DNA from: Bacillota bacterium
Lineage (GTDB): Bacteria > Eremiobacterota > SpSt-956 > JAKJGF01
Length of the DNA stretch: 10,039 nt
Direction: 5' to 3'
Assembly: GCA_029555925.1 (NCBI GenBank)
Contig: JAKPQU010000342.1
Span: 1 to 10,039 of the forward strand
The position numbers and the translations under genes are program-made. The notes under the pieces are model-generated. The model searched no databases. It saw nothing but the letters and a program-made list of their open reading frames with translations, and was not told where the DNA came from. Shown piece after piece: positions 1-6,422 of the stretch. Each line of letters opens with the position of its first letter. The first letter of the stretch is position 1.

Positions 1-14
1 TTCTATAGTATTAG

Positions 15-35
15 AAATTAACCAGTGGTTAATTT
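15..35. repeat. short perfect inverted repeat upstream of the TPR gene
   Basis: Arms AAATTAACC (15-23) and GGTTAATTT (27-35) pair perfectly around a 3-nt AGT centre. It lies 73 nt before the ATG at 108. It could be an operator, or the AT-rich 3' hairpin of a gene beyond the left edge. A second small palindrome, GCCTG-t-CAGGC, sits at 85-95. I find no convincing -35/-10 pair between 1 and 107. Confidence 0.5.
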
Positions 36-107
36 ATTGTCTGCAAAACAAATTAAATAAGGCAAATTATTTTTCTTCGTAAGAGCCTGTCAGGCAGAAG
101 CTGATAA

Positions 108-1937
108 ATGGTTACTAATTTACCTGTAGCGGTACTAAGGAGGTATATTATCAAGAAAATACTGCCTTTATTATTAATATCGTTACTTACAATAATAATT
201 TATGGTGATTCCCTGAATAATGATTTTGTCGATTTAGATGATACAACTTATATTCATAATTACACAGATATGTATCGTCTGACATGGGATGCTTTAAAAG
301 AGATTTTCAATCCCCGTGGCGTTCTCACGCATGGTAATACCTATACTCCTGTAGCGGCAATCCCTGTCCTGGTGGATTATGTAATATGGAAGTTAAATCC
401 TTTTGGTTTTCATCTTACCAGTTTAATTTTCTATATAATTAACCTTTTACTCATATATATAATTATTCTTGAATTATTTAAGGATACATATATCTCCTTT
501 ATAACAGTGTTAATTTTTGCAGTTAATCCTTTTCATGTGGAACCTGTAGCATGGATTTCCGGCAGGATTCATTTAACAGTGAGTATATTCTTTTTTCTGT
601 CTTTTTATTTTTTTATCGTTGCCAGTCGTAATACGGGCAGGTTTTTTCTTTACTTCCTTCTGTCCCTGTTTTTCTTTATCCTTGCCATATTAACACACCC
701 TGTAGCATTTATGACACCTTTAGTTTTTATGTTATATCTTTATTGTTTCCCATCGAAATTGAGAGAAAAGAACATATTTTACAGGACAGGTTCTTTATTG
801 CCATTTTTTTTAATCGTAATTATTCTTGAGGTATCGTTATTTTTAATGCATGCCCAGGAAACACGATTAAGGATGATGAAAGGAGCAGGTTTATATAATA
901 ATATATATGTAGCCATAATAGTATTCGGAAGATATGTGCGGCTCCTGTTATGGCCTGATAAGTTAAGTGCCATATATAATATTGAAACAGATAAAAATTT
1001 TATCCTGTCCCTTATAATTTTTCTGATAGTTATGAGTGTTTTTATATATTCGTCGTTAAGATTCAGAGACTTGCTTTTTCCTGTGGGATTTTTTCTGATT
1101 TTTTACATTCCAGTCTCTCAAATATTAATAATTCTTCCTTTTAATATGGCAGATAGATATTTTTATTTACCCTCTCTTGGTATTTCACTCTGGATTTCAC
1201 TTTTACTGTGTAAAATTTTAAAAAACAGACAGTACCATAGAATGATTAAGGTAAGTCTGATAATATTCCTGACTGTAATAATAGCTGTTCAGTCTTATGT
1301 GACCTGGCAGAGAACTACTGTATGGGAGAATACCATGAGCCTGTGGAATGATATATTGAGTAAATATCCTGTTTCTATGGTTTATCTCCGCCGTGGTACT
1401 ATAGCTTATCATAAAGGTGAATATGATAAGGCCATATTAGATTTTAACGGAGCAGTAAAGGATGATCCTTTATATGCGGAAGCTTATGATATCAGAGGTG
1501 CTGCATATATTAAAAAGAATGAATATAACATGGCTCTGGCTGATTTTACAGAGGCGTTACGTATTAATCCGAATTATGTATCGTCTTATAATAATCGTGG
1601 TTATATATATATGGTCAGAGGAGAATATAATAAAGCTATAGATGATTTCACAATGGCAGTGAATATTGATCCGAATTACATAAATGCATATAATAACAGA
1701 GGTATAGTTTATAATAAAACAGGAGCTTATGACAAAGCTATAGATGATTTTACACGTATTATAAACATCGATCCCCGTTATGTACTGGCGTATAATAACA
1801 GGGTATTCGCATATTATATGAAAAAAGAATATACCCTTGCATGGAAGGATGTGAAGAAAATCAATGAACTCGGGTATCAGATTGAACCGGCACTGCTGGA
1901 ATCTCTAAAAAAGGCTTCAAAGGGAAAATTAGAGTAA
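108..1937 (+). CDS. TMTC/PMT-like membrane glycosyltransferase-family protein with C-terminal TPR repeats
   Basis: This 609-residue protein has two parts. Residues 17-400 are a multi-pass membrane region with about ten hydrophobic segments. The first loop after TM1 carries an acidic pair (D44-D45 in VDLDDTTY). It is followed by WKLNPFGFHLTSL (94-106), PFHVEPVAWISGR (141-153), LLLWPDKLSAIYN (279-291) and MADRYFYLPSLG (347-358). These are typical of bacterial relatives of the TMTC/DUF1736 and PMT-type GT-C glycosyltransferases, which use a lipid-linked sugar. Residues 424-590 hold five TPR units of about 34 residues (starting near 424, 458, 492, 526 and 560), each with the G-Y-KA-DF-INP pattern. 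Units 3 and 4 are very similar in protein and DNA, suggesting recent duplication. The loops and TPRs probably face opposite sides of the membrane. The donor and acceptor are unknown, and the family's bacterial members are poorly characterised. The ATG at 108 lacks a good ribosome binding site; see the separate SD entry. The 3' end overlaps the convergent gene by 9 bp. Confidence 0.85.
   Translation: MVTNLPVAVLRRYIIKKILPLLLISLLTIIIYGDSLNNDFVDLDDTTYIHNYTDMYRLTWDALKEIFNPRGVLTHGNTYTPVAAIPVLVDYVIWKLNPFGFHLTSLIFYIINLLLIYIIILELFKDTYISFITVLIFAVNPFHVEPVAWISGRIHLTVSIFFFLSFYFFIVASRNTGRFFLYFLLSLFFFILAILTHPVAFMTPLVFMLYLYCFPSKLREKNIFYRTGSLLPFFLIVIILEVSLFLMHAQETRLRMMKGAGLYNNIYVAIIVFGRYVRLLLWPDKLSAIYNIETDKNFILSLIIFLIVMSVFIYSSLRFRDLLFPVGFFLIFYIPVSQILIILPFNMADRYFYLPSLGISLWISLLLCKILKNRQYHRMIKVSLIIFLTVIIAVQSYVTWQRTTVWENTMSLWNDILSKYPVSMVYLRRGTIAYHKGEYDKAILDFNGAVKDDPLYAEAYDIRGAAYIKKNEYNMALADFTEALRINPNYVSSYNNRGYIYMVRGEYNKAIDDFTMAVNIDPNYINAYNNRGIVYNKTGAYDKAIDDFTRIINIDPRYVLAYNNRVFAYYMKKEYTLAWKDVKKINELGYQIEPALLESLKKASKGKLE
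137..144 (+). promoter_or_regulatory. strong Shine-Dalgarno inside the TPR ORF, pointing to an ATC start
   Basis: AAGGAGGT lies inside the reading frame at codons 10-13. The in-frame codon ATC (150-152, residue 15) stands 6 nt after AGGAGG, ideal spacing for initiation. The following residues (KKILPLLLISLL) read like a normal N-terminus before TM1. No ATG, GTG or TTG lies at suitable spacing. The ATG at 108 has only weak purine-rich sequence upstream. Either the gene starts at ATC (or ATT at 147), or the match is a coincidence of Arg-Arg codons. The two options differ by 14 residues. Confidence 0.4.
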
Positions 1938-3311
1938 CTGTGCGGTAAGAAGTTTTTTGTTTGCTTCACATAACATATTAAGAGCTTTATTAATAGTATC
2001 TTTATCCATGTCTATATAATGGTCATAAAGATAATTAAGACCTTCTTCCCATTTTTTGTTACCCTCTATGATAGATTGAATGTCTGCAGAAGGTATATTA
2101 CCTCCAGAATAAGTATTTTCATAAGATTTTCTGTTTTTCATGGCATTTTTTATCATCTTTTCCAGAAAAGAATCAATAATATCAGCCTCAATCTCTTTAT
2201 TAAAAAATTTTTGTATCATATCTTCTATAGCTTTATAATTACCTGATTTGATAGAAGAATCACCTGTTGTTAAATTAGCGGGCTCTTTTTTATTTTTCCT
2301 GTCCATGTTACTATAAAGTTCGATGAAACCTGTATTCAGTTCCTGAAGTTCTTTTAAAAAATAATCTATTTCTTTGTTTATCTCTTCTTCTTCAATAGAG
2401 TCTCTCATTAAAGATATTATTTCTAAGATATTCTCCAGAGTTTCAATAAATTCATTTTCTTCCTCATTATCTTCGAGGAAATTGATTTCTTTTTCCTTTA
2501 TTTCTATTATTTCCTGATATGTTTCTTCCAGACTGTCTTCAAGGTCCATTAAGGTAGAACAATCAGAAAGAAAAAAGCTGCCTGCTTTAATCAATCTATC
2601 CAGGACAGTGATTTTATCAATCGCCGGACTTACGGAATGTAATAAATCAGTTTCCAGAGGATTCATTCCCGTCTCTGCCTGCAAAAGTACTGTATTGTTT
2701 GATTTTTTTACAGTTACATTAAGTATTGTATGTGGCTTATCCTGCAATTCTTTCTGTGTAATCTGCTCCGTTACTGCTTCTATTCTATCTGATTTCTCTG
2801 CATGAAGTCTTAAATCTTTTATAATTCTTAAATCTTTTACGATATTAAATGGCTGTTTAAAATCTCTTTCAGTTAAATTTTGCTTCTCCTGAATTTCTGT
2901 AACAGGAAAGGAATCTTTATAAAAAGTAAAGCCTGATTGATTACTGATAAATTTTTCATGCTGATTGTATACGGGAAGATTTTTCGCAAGATGTGTTGAT
3001 ATGGCAGTATTGATCATATCAGAAGAAAATTTTATTTTTTTGTCAAGCCTGTTGAACAGATATATTAAAGCTGACAGGTGAGACCATATTTCTCTGTCTA
3101 AAAACTGCTTTTTTTCCAGTAAAAATCGTGTAGTGTCCAGAACTTTGAGAATTCCATCCACGATTTTTTTCCCCGTCTTTTTATCTGTAAGCTTATCTTC
3201 TATATTAAAGAGTCTGTCTTCTATTTCCTCAAGTTTATCCAGAAGCTTTTCTTTATCTACAGGTTTCCAGAGATAATCTTTCAGTTCCTGTATGGATTTG
3301 TAAACGAACAT
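1929..3311 (-). CDS. uncharacterised acidic, helix-rich protein
   Basis: I do not recognise this 460-residue protein. It has no signal peptide or membrane segment, so it is probably cytoplasmic. Three parts can be seen. Residues 5-110 are charged and helical, with a heptad-like stretch (KEKLLDKLEEIEDRLFNIED, 20-39). Residues 110-235 are less regular, polar and Ser/Thr/Gln-rich, possibly a linker. Residues 255-335 are very Glu-rich with long predicted helices and runs such as EEEEINKEID, likely coiled coil. A further helical part (360-460) contains two loosely similar stretches beginning GNYK (357) and GNKK (417), followed by W and Y residues. The start is supported by GGAG 8 nt before the ATG. 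The stop lies within the end of the convergent TPR gene. An adaptor or scaffold role is possible but nothing in the sequence proves it. The peptidase upstream is on the same strand but 270 bp away, with structured repeats between, so co-transcription is uncertain. Confidence 0.8.
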   Translation of the reverse strand: MFVYKSIQELKDYLWKPVDKEKLLDKLEEIEDRLFNIEDKLTDKKTGKKIVDGILKVLDTTRFLLEKKQFLDREIWSHLSALIYLFNRLDKKIKFSSDMINTAISTHLAKNLPVYNQHEKFISNQSGFTFYKDSFPVTEIQEKQNLTERDFKQPFNIVKDLRIIKDLRLHAEKSDRIEAVTEQITQKELQDKPHTILNVTVKKSNNTVLLQAETGMNPLETDLLHSVSPAIDKITVLDRLIKAGSFFLSDCSTLMDLEDSLEETYQEIIEIKEKEINFLEDNEEENEFIETLENILEIISLMRDSIEEEEINKEIDYFLKELQELNTGFIELYSNMDRKNKKEPANLTTGDSSIKSGNYKAIEDMIQKFFNKEIEADIIDSFLEKMIKNAMKNRKSYENTYSGGNIPSADIQSIIEGNKKWEEGLNYLYDHYIDMDKDTINKALNMLCEANKKLLTAQLL

Positions 3312-3369
3312 ACTATTTTCTCCAATCTTCAGAGTCTGTAAATTTTCTCCTTTTTCTTTTTAACAGACA

Positions 3370-3384
3370 TGACCGGAGCGGTCA
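3370..3384. repeat. short palindrome in the leader of the 1929-3311 gene
   Basis: TGACCG and CGGTCA are perfect arms around a 3-nt GAG centre. The palindrome sits about 58 nt upstream of the ATG at 3311 and is notably GC-rich for its surroundings. It could be a protein-binding dyad or a small RNA hairpin in the leader. Confidence 0.4.
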
Positions 3385-3438
3385 CAACCAAATATGAAAA
3401 TCAACATCCAGTGAAGGTGCAAACTTCATCATTTTCAT
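3382..3438 (-). CDS. possible 18-residue leader peptide
   Basis: A short frame on the minus strand begins ATG at 3438 and ends TGA at 3382-3384. It would encode MKMMKFAPSLDVDFHIWL. AAGGA lies 6 nt before the ATG, a good ribosome binding site. It sits 70 nt ahead of the 1929-3311 gene, within an inverted repeat (3392-3440) and ending inside the palindrome at 3370-3384. It could be a translated leader or upstream ORF. At this length chance is a real alternative, and I know no homologous family. Confidence 0.2.
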   Translation of the reverse strand: MKMMKFAPSLDVDFHIWL

Positions 3439-3440
3439 AT
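3392..3440. repeat. imperfect inverted repeat (stem-loop)
   Basis: ATATGAAAAT (3392-3401) is the exact reverse complement of ATTTTCATAT (3431-3440). Inside it, TGAAG (3412-3416) pairs with CTTCA (3424-3428) around a 7-nt loop. The intervening sides are unequal (10 versus 2 nt), so the RNA would form a bulged hairpin. It lies in the gap between two leftward genes. Confidence 0.5.
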
Positions 3441-3473
3441 AAATTCCTTTTTCTTTCCGGGGGAAATTTTTAT

Positions 3474-3560
3474 GTTACTATAGTGAAACGAAGCAATCCC
3501 GTCAGATTAGTTTCTACCAGCGGGATTGCTTCATCACTATCGGCTCCTCACAATGACAGA
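3474..3560. repeat. REP/MITE-like palindromic intergenic element
   Basis: The core is a perfect 12-bp inverted repeat, GAAGCAATCCCG (3490-3501) with CGGGATTGCTTC (3521-3532), separated by 19 nt. ATAGTGA (3480-3486) and TCACTAT (3534-3540) extend the stem outside. The right flank continues into a CTCCTCACAATGACA motif. GGATTGCTTC followed by CTCCTC and CAATGACA is, from memory, a dispersed intergenic repeat in many bacterial genomes, whose left end begins TGTCATTG. Here the left end, TGTTACTATAG, is a decayed version. It lies 42 nt beyond the stop of the leftward peptidase gene and could act as an mRNA 3'-end stabiliser or attenuator. No T-tract follows on the minus strand, so it is not a canonical intrinsic terminator. 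Confidence 0.65.
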
Positions 3561-3581
3561 CATCTTAATCACCGGGTCTGT

Positions 3582-5597
3582 CTACTGGCAATTTTTAATC
3601 CAGTCAAGAGACAGATCCAGTCTTGCTCTTCTGTTTGTAGGTTTTCCTCCTCTTGAAAGTTCATGTGTTTCAACCTTGAAGCGAACAAACCTTGCTTTTT
3701 TCTTTAAATATTTCAGTGCTACAAAGAACTGTTCCGCTTCACATATAGGAGTAAGATGATCATTTTCCGAATGCATAATTAAAATAGGAGTTTTAACGTT
3801 TTCTACCTGATAGAGAGGTGATCTGTCTATATAATGCTGTGCATCTTTCCATGGCACACCGCCGAAATTCTGTTCGAAATGGTAGCAGCCGGAAGATACG
3901 CCGAATACTGTTGCACAGTTTGAAACACTCCTGTGTGATACGGCACCTCTGTATCTGTCTGTCTGCGTGACGATCCAGTTTGTCATATAGCCTCCGTATG
4001 AGCCACCTGTCACAAAGAGTCTGTCTTTATCTATGTAGCCAAGGCTAATGACATGGTCGAGGAATTCCATTTGATCCGTAAAATCAGGGCCTCCCCAGTG
4101 TCCGTCGATAGGTGCGGCAAATTCAGTGCCATATCCTTTGCTTCCTCTCGGGTTGATAAAGAGGACACAGTAACCTTTCGATGCAAAATACTGCATTTCA
4201 TGGAAGAAGGTATATCCGTAAAGAATATGAGGGCCGCCGTGTATTTCATGGATAAGAGGATATTTTTTCTTGGGATCAAATTTCGGAGGTTTCAGTAACC
4301 ACCCTTGAAGTTTAACTCCCTCACTGGTAGTAATCCATATTTCTTCCGGCTCTGTCACGGTAGTTTCTTTCAATACAAAATCATTATAGGAAGTTAATTT
4401 TTTAACATCCCACGTATTTTTCTTTTTCTTATAATGATAGACTTCTGAAAGGTTCGTCATATCACCTCTGAGTACGGCTATATTTTCCCCTGATTTATCC
4501 ATGGAGTAATATACTATTTCATGTCGTCCCTCTTCAATTCTTTCAGGTTTTCCGCCTTCTGTAGACACTTTATATAAATAACAGCCTCCTTCGTAACTTG
4601 CGCAGAAGATAATATTTTTGTCTTTATCTGTGAACATAGGCTGCTGTACTATATCATCAAATTCTCTTGTATCACCTATGAGCATGTTGCTTACATAGCC
4701 GTTAAAATCCTTCGTTAGAAGGGTTACTTCTCCGCCTTCGGAAGGAATTTTATAGATCTTCAGATGTTCGGGAGCACTCATACCTTTCGGTGCATGGTGG
4801 CCTGTAAAGAAGATGAATTTTCCGTCTTTTGACCAGCAGAGGCCTGTTTTCATACCCCATTTATCTGTAATCTTTTTGACCTTTTTAGTTTTCAGATCCA
4901 TAACATAAATATCATTGTTTTCATGATCTTCTATATGATCATCCGATCTGTTTGAACAGAAAGCCAGTTTCTTACCGTCATGAGAAATACAGGGATTGAA
5001 GTCATCATATTTTTCCTTTGTAAGCTGCTGTTTTTTCTCTGTGGCGATTTCGAAGCTGTATATATTAAATTTACCCTTTGCTTTTATCTGCCCGTTTTTT
5101 CCTTTGTAAGGAATTTCATCGATAATACTGTAGGGATGATCTTCATCTTTGATTTTATATTCAGGGTCATTGCTTATATGTTCTAAAGGAAGGGGATCGT
5201 CTGTTTTTCTGAAGGTATAGTAAATATATTTACTGTCAGGAGACCATATGTATTCTCCTATAGAGCCTTTATCCGTAATAAGAGGTCTTGCTTCACCTCC
5301 GTCGCACGGTATTATCCAGAGACCTTTTTTCTCTTTATCTCTGTCAGTTCTAAAGAGGATATGTTTTCCGTCAGGTGACCATACAGGATAGAGATCATTA
5401 TGATTTCCGTAAGTGAACTGGAATACTCTATCTGTTTTTAAATCTGCCATATAGAGATTGGAATAGTAGGTATTTTCTTTCAGATCTGTCCATTTGTAAG
5501 TGAATACTATTTTTTCTCCGTCCGGTGAAATTTCCGGTGAATTAATAAGTTTGAACCTGAACATGTCATCAATTGTAATGTTTCTTTTTTTACTCAT
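3582..5597 (-). CDS. S9 family serine peptidase (prolyl oligopeptidase / acylaminoacyl-peptidase type)
   Basis: This 671-residue protein has the length and layout of S9C-type peptidases. Residues about 10-400 contain WD40/TolB-like propeller blades (SPDGEKIVF, WSPDGKHILF, WSPDSKYIYY, SHDGKKLAF, WSKDGKFIFF). Residues about 420-671 form an alpha/beta-hydrolase domain. The catalytic triad is Ser533 in GGSYGGYMTN, Asp613 in HSENDHLTP and His645 in ETHELSRGGKP. The HGGPH motif (465-469 region) and INPRGSKGYG are the usual oxyanion-side and substrate-loop signatures. Such enzymes cleave short peptides, or N-acylated amino acids from peptides, in the cytoplasm, and the propeller keeps out folded proteins. 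There is no signal peptide. The ATG is preceded by AAAGGAG at 6-nt spacing, and a good promoter lies at 5665-5693. Exact specificity cannot be read from sequence. The divergent operon encodes an N-acyl-D-amino-acid deacylase, so both may serve peptide or amino-acid scavenging, which is inference. Confidence 0.93.
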   Translation of the reverse strand: MSKKRNITIDDMFRFKLINSPEISPDGEKIVFTYKWTDLKENTYYSNLYMADLKTDRVFQFTYGNHNDLYPVWSPDGKHILFRTDRDKEKKGLWIIPCDGGEARPLITDKGSIGEYIWSPDSKYIYYTFRKTDDPLPLEHISNDPEYKIKDEDHPYSIIDEIPYKGKNGQIKAKGKFNIYSFEIATEKKQQLTKEKYDDFNPCISHDGKKLAFCSNRSDDHIEDHENNDIYVMDLKTKKVKKITDKWGMKTGLCWSKDGKFIFFTGHHAPKGMSAPEHLKIYKIPSEGGEVTLLTKDFNGYVSNMLIGDTREFDDIVQQPMFTDKDKNIIFCASYEGGCYLYKVSTEGGKPERIEEGRHEIVYYSMDKSGENIAVLRGDMTNLSEVYHYKKKKNTWDVKKLTSYNDFVLKETTVTEPEEIWITTSEGVKLQGWLLKPPKFDPKKKYPLIHEIHGGPHILYGYTFFHEMQYFASKGYCVLFINPRGSKGYGTEFAAPIDGHWGGPDFTDQMEFLDHVISLGYIDKDRLFVTGGSYGGYMTNWIVTQTDRYRGAVSHRSVSNCATVFGVSSGCYHFEQNFGGVPWKDAQHYIDRSPLYQVENVKTPILIMHSENDHLTPICEAEQFFVALKYLKKKARFVRFKVETHELSRGGKPTNRRARLDLSLDWIKNCQ

Positions 5598-5622
5598 AGG
5601 TGTCTCCTTTTTTTATAGCAGT

Positions 5623-5653
5623 CGGCTATCAGCATTCAGCTTTTAGCTTTTTA
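5623..5653. repeat. degenerate 7-nt tandem repeat (AGCNTTY type)
   Basis: The plus strand reads GGCTATC-AGCATTC-AGCTTTT-AGCTTTT, four units at exact 7-nt spacing. It falls in the 5' leader of the peptidase gene, between its promoter and its start codon. It belongs to the same class of heptanucleotide repeats as the arrays at 5711, 5757 and 5834, with a different motif. Confidence 0.6.
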
Positions 5654-5664
5654 ATTATCCTGTA

Positions 5665-5693
5665 ATCATACGAAAATTTTATAAAGAATGCAA
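5665..5693 (-). promoter_or_regulatory. sigma70-type promoter of the S9 peptidase gene
   Basis: On the minus strand TTGCAT (5693-5688) is followed after 17 nt by TATGAT (5670-5665). Transcription would begin near 5658, leaving a leader of about 60 nt that includes the 5623-5653 repeat and the AAAGGAG ribosome binding site. This is called from consensus match and position only. Confidence 0.6.
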
Positions 5694-5710
5694 TAGGTTA
5701 AGTAAATTAT

Positions 5711-5747
5711 AGTGAAAAGTGAAAAGTGAAAAGTGAAAAGTGAAAAG
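5711..5747. repeat. perfect 7-nt tandem repeat (AGTGAAA)5
   Basis: Five exact copies of AGTGAAA (5711-5745) plus a partial AG lie between the two divergent promoters. Perfect copies imply recent slippage, so the copy number probably varies between strains. Any effect on transcription would be through promoter spacing or upstream DNA and is not shown. Confidence 0.9.
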
Positions 5748-5756
5748 AATAGGACA

Positions 5757-5786
5757 TCACTCACTATTCACTGCTCACTACTCACC
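5757..5786. repeat. degenerate 7-nt repeat (TCACTNN), inverted relative to AGTGAAA array
   Basis: TCAC-TCACTAT-TCACTGC-TCACTAC-TCACC repeats every 7 nt. Read on the other strand it is AGTGANN, the same core as the array at 5711-5747. The two arrays can therefore pair into a long imperfect stem around a loop of roughly 10 nt. Confidence 0.75.
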
Positions 5787-5799
5787 AATTAACCGAAGA

Positions 5800-5828
5800 T
5801 AGACAATTCACTCTCTCTGTGTTAAAAT
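5800..5828 (+). promoter_or_regulatory. sigma70-type promoter of the membrane protein / deacylase operon
   Basis: TAGACA (5800-5805) and TAAAAT (5823-5828) each match the consensus at five of six positions, with a 17-nt spacer. Transcription would start near 5835, giving a 5' leader of about 110 nt before the ATG at 5946. The leader contains the repeats at 5834-5858 and 5901-5936. I see no riboswitch fold that I can name in it. Confidence 0.6.
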
Positions 5829-5833
5829 CATAT

Positions 5834-5858
5834 AGAGTGAAGGGCGAAGGGAAAAGGG
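5834..5858. repeat. degenerate 7-nt repeat (AGGGCGA type)
   Basis: AGAGTGA-AGGGCGA-AGGGAAA-AGGG is in exact 7-nt register. It is the fourth heptad array in the 348-bp gap and starts about where transcription from 5800-5828 would begin. Confidence 0.6.
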
Positions 5859-5900
5859 TTTTGTTAAATATTAATGGTAAAGTCAGAATTCTCGGTACAC

Positions 5901-5944
5901 AAAATCCTGAAAATCTTTTAATCCCGAAAATCCAGGTTCAGACA
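5901..5944. repeat. degenerate AATCCTG-type repeat
   Basis: AAAATCCTG, AAAATCTTTT, AATCCCG and AAAATCCAGG follow one another, then GTTCAGACAT. From memory this pattern (AATCC-AATCC-GATTCAGACA) is a scattered intergenic repeat in several bacterial phyla. It abuts the start codon at 5946 and supplies only a weak CAGG ribosome binding site. Confidence 0.4.
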
Positions 5945-5945
5945 T

Positions 5946-6422
5946 ATGATATTCAAATATTTCTGGTTTTTTATAATAATAGTAAATCTTATAAATGCAA
6001 ATAATTTAAAGATTAAGTCCCGAAAATATATTTCCGATAAACCAGAACGTGAAGATGGTTATAATAAAATTATAAAAATCTTTATCATCTATGCAAATAT
6101 TCCATGGATTATTATGGGAACAGGCATATTGTCAGGCTTAACTGCTACAGTATTTGATTATATCAGACCTTCGGACTTCAATCCTGCAGTGCTTGCTTTT
6201 TACATATCTTTTTTGATTATATGGTTATGGGGTGGCTACTGGATCCACTTCAGGCATGGCGCAGACTTCCTTTCAGACCATCCGGGACTTTTTATGAAAA
6301 AAAAGAAAGATATTACTTCTCCGAAGTTAATCAAATTTTATTCTGCCGTAACAGTCATAGGAGGTATCATAATTATGATTATCCTGTGGTTCGGCAATAT
6401 AAATCTTAATATTTTGAGGTGA
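5946..6422 (+). CDS. small uncharacterised membrane protein
   Basis: I cannot name a family for this 158-residue protein. Hydrophobic segments lie at residues about 4-18 (signal anchor, or a signal peptide ending near VNLINA), 43-65, 81-98 and 133-152. A conserved-looking stretch, IPWIIMGTGILSG (53-65), is followed by NPAVLAFYISFLIIWLWGGYW. A basic cytoplasmic-type loop (FMKKKKD, 116-122) precedes the last segment. The positive-inside rule would place that loop in the cytoplasm. The start at 5946 is the only ATG ahead of the first segment, but its ribosome binding site is weak (CAGG, 9 nt away), so the true N-terminus is less certain. The stop TGA overlaps the GTG of the deacylase gene by 4 bp, so the two are probably translationally coupled. 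A role beside the deacylase is possible, but nothing here shows transport or enzymatic motifs. Confidence 0.7.
   Translation: MIFKYFWFFIIIVNLINANNLKIKSRKYISDKPEREDGYNKIIKIFIIYANIPWIIMGTGILSGLTATVFDYIRPSDFNPAVLAFYISFLIIWLWGGYWIHFRHGADFLSDHPGLFMKKKKDITSPKLIKFYSAVTVIGGIIIMIILWFGNINLNILR
6416..6422 (+). promoter_or_regulatory. Shine-Dalgarno overlapping the deacylase GTG; suggests ACG start
   Basis: GAGGTGA covers the GTG at 6419-6421, so it cannot serve that codon at normal spacing. The in-frame ACG at 6428 stands 5 nt after it, ideal spacing. Either translation starts at GTG by coupling with the stop of the upstream gene, or at the rare codon ACG. The two proteins differ by three residues. Confidence 0.35.

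Noticed and set aside
37..70. promoter for the TPR gene (TTGTCT at 37-42)
   Set aside because: No acceptable -10 box lies 16-18 nt downstream.
3490..3532. intrinsic terminator for the peptidase gene
   Set aside because: The 12-bp stem encloses a 19-nt loop and no T-run follows on the minus strand, so it is better described as a palindromic intergenic repeat.
3369..3656. 95-codon frame on the plus strand across the gap after the peptidase
   Set aside because: It runs through both inverted repeats and into the antisense of the peptidase C-terminus. It looks like chance read-through of repeat DNA.
5711..5786. possible CRISPR-like array
   Set aside because: The repeat unit is 7 nt with no spacers, so it is a simple tandem repeat and not a CRISPR.
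5819..6004. 61-codon frame starting GTG on the plus strand
   Set aside because: It is built from the degenerate repeats at 5834-5858 and 5901-5944, has no ribosome binding site, and overlaps the better-supported membrane protein.
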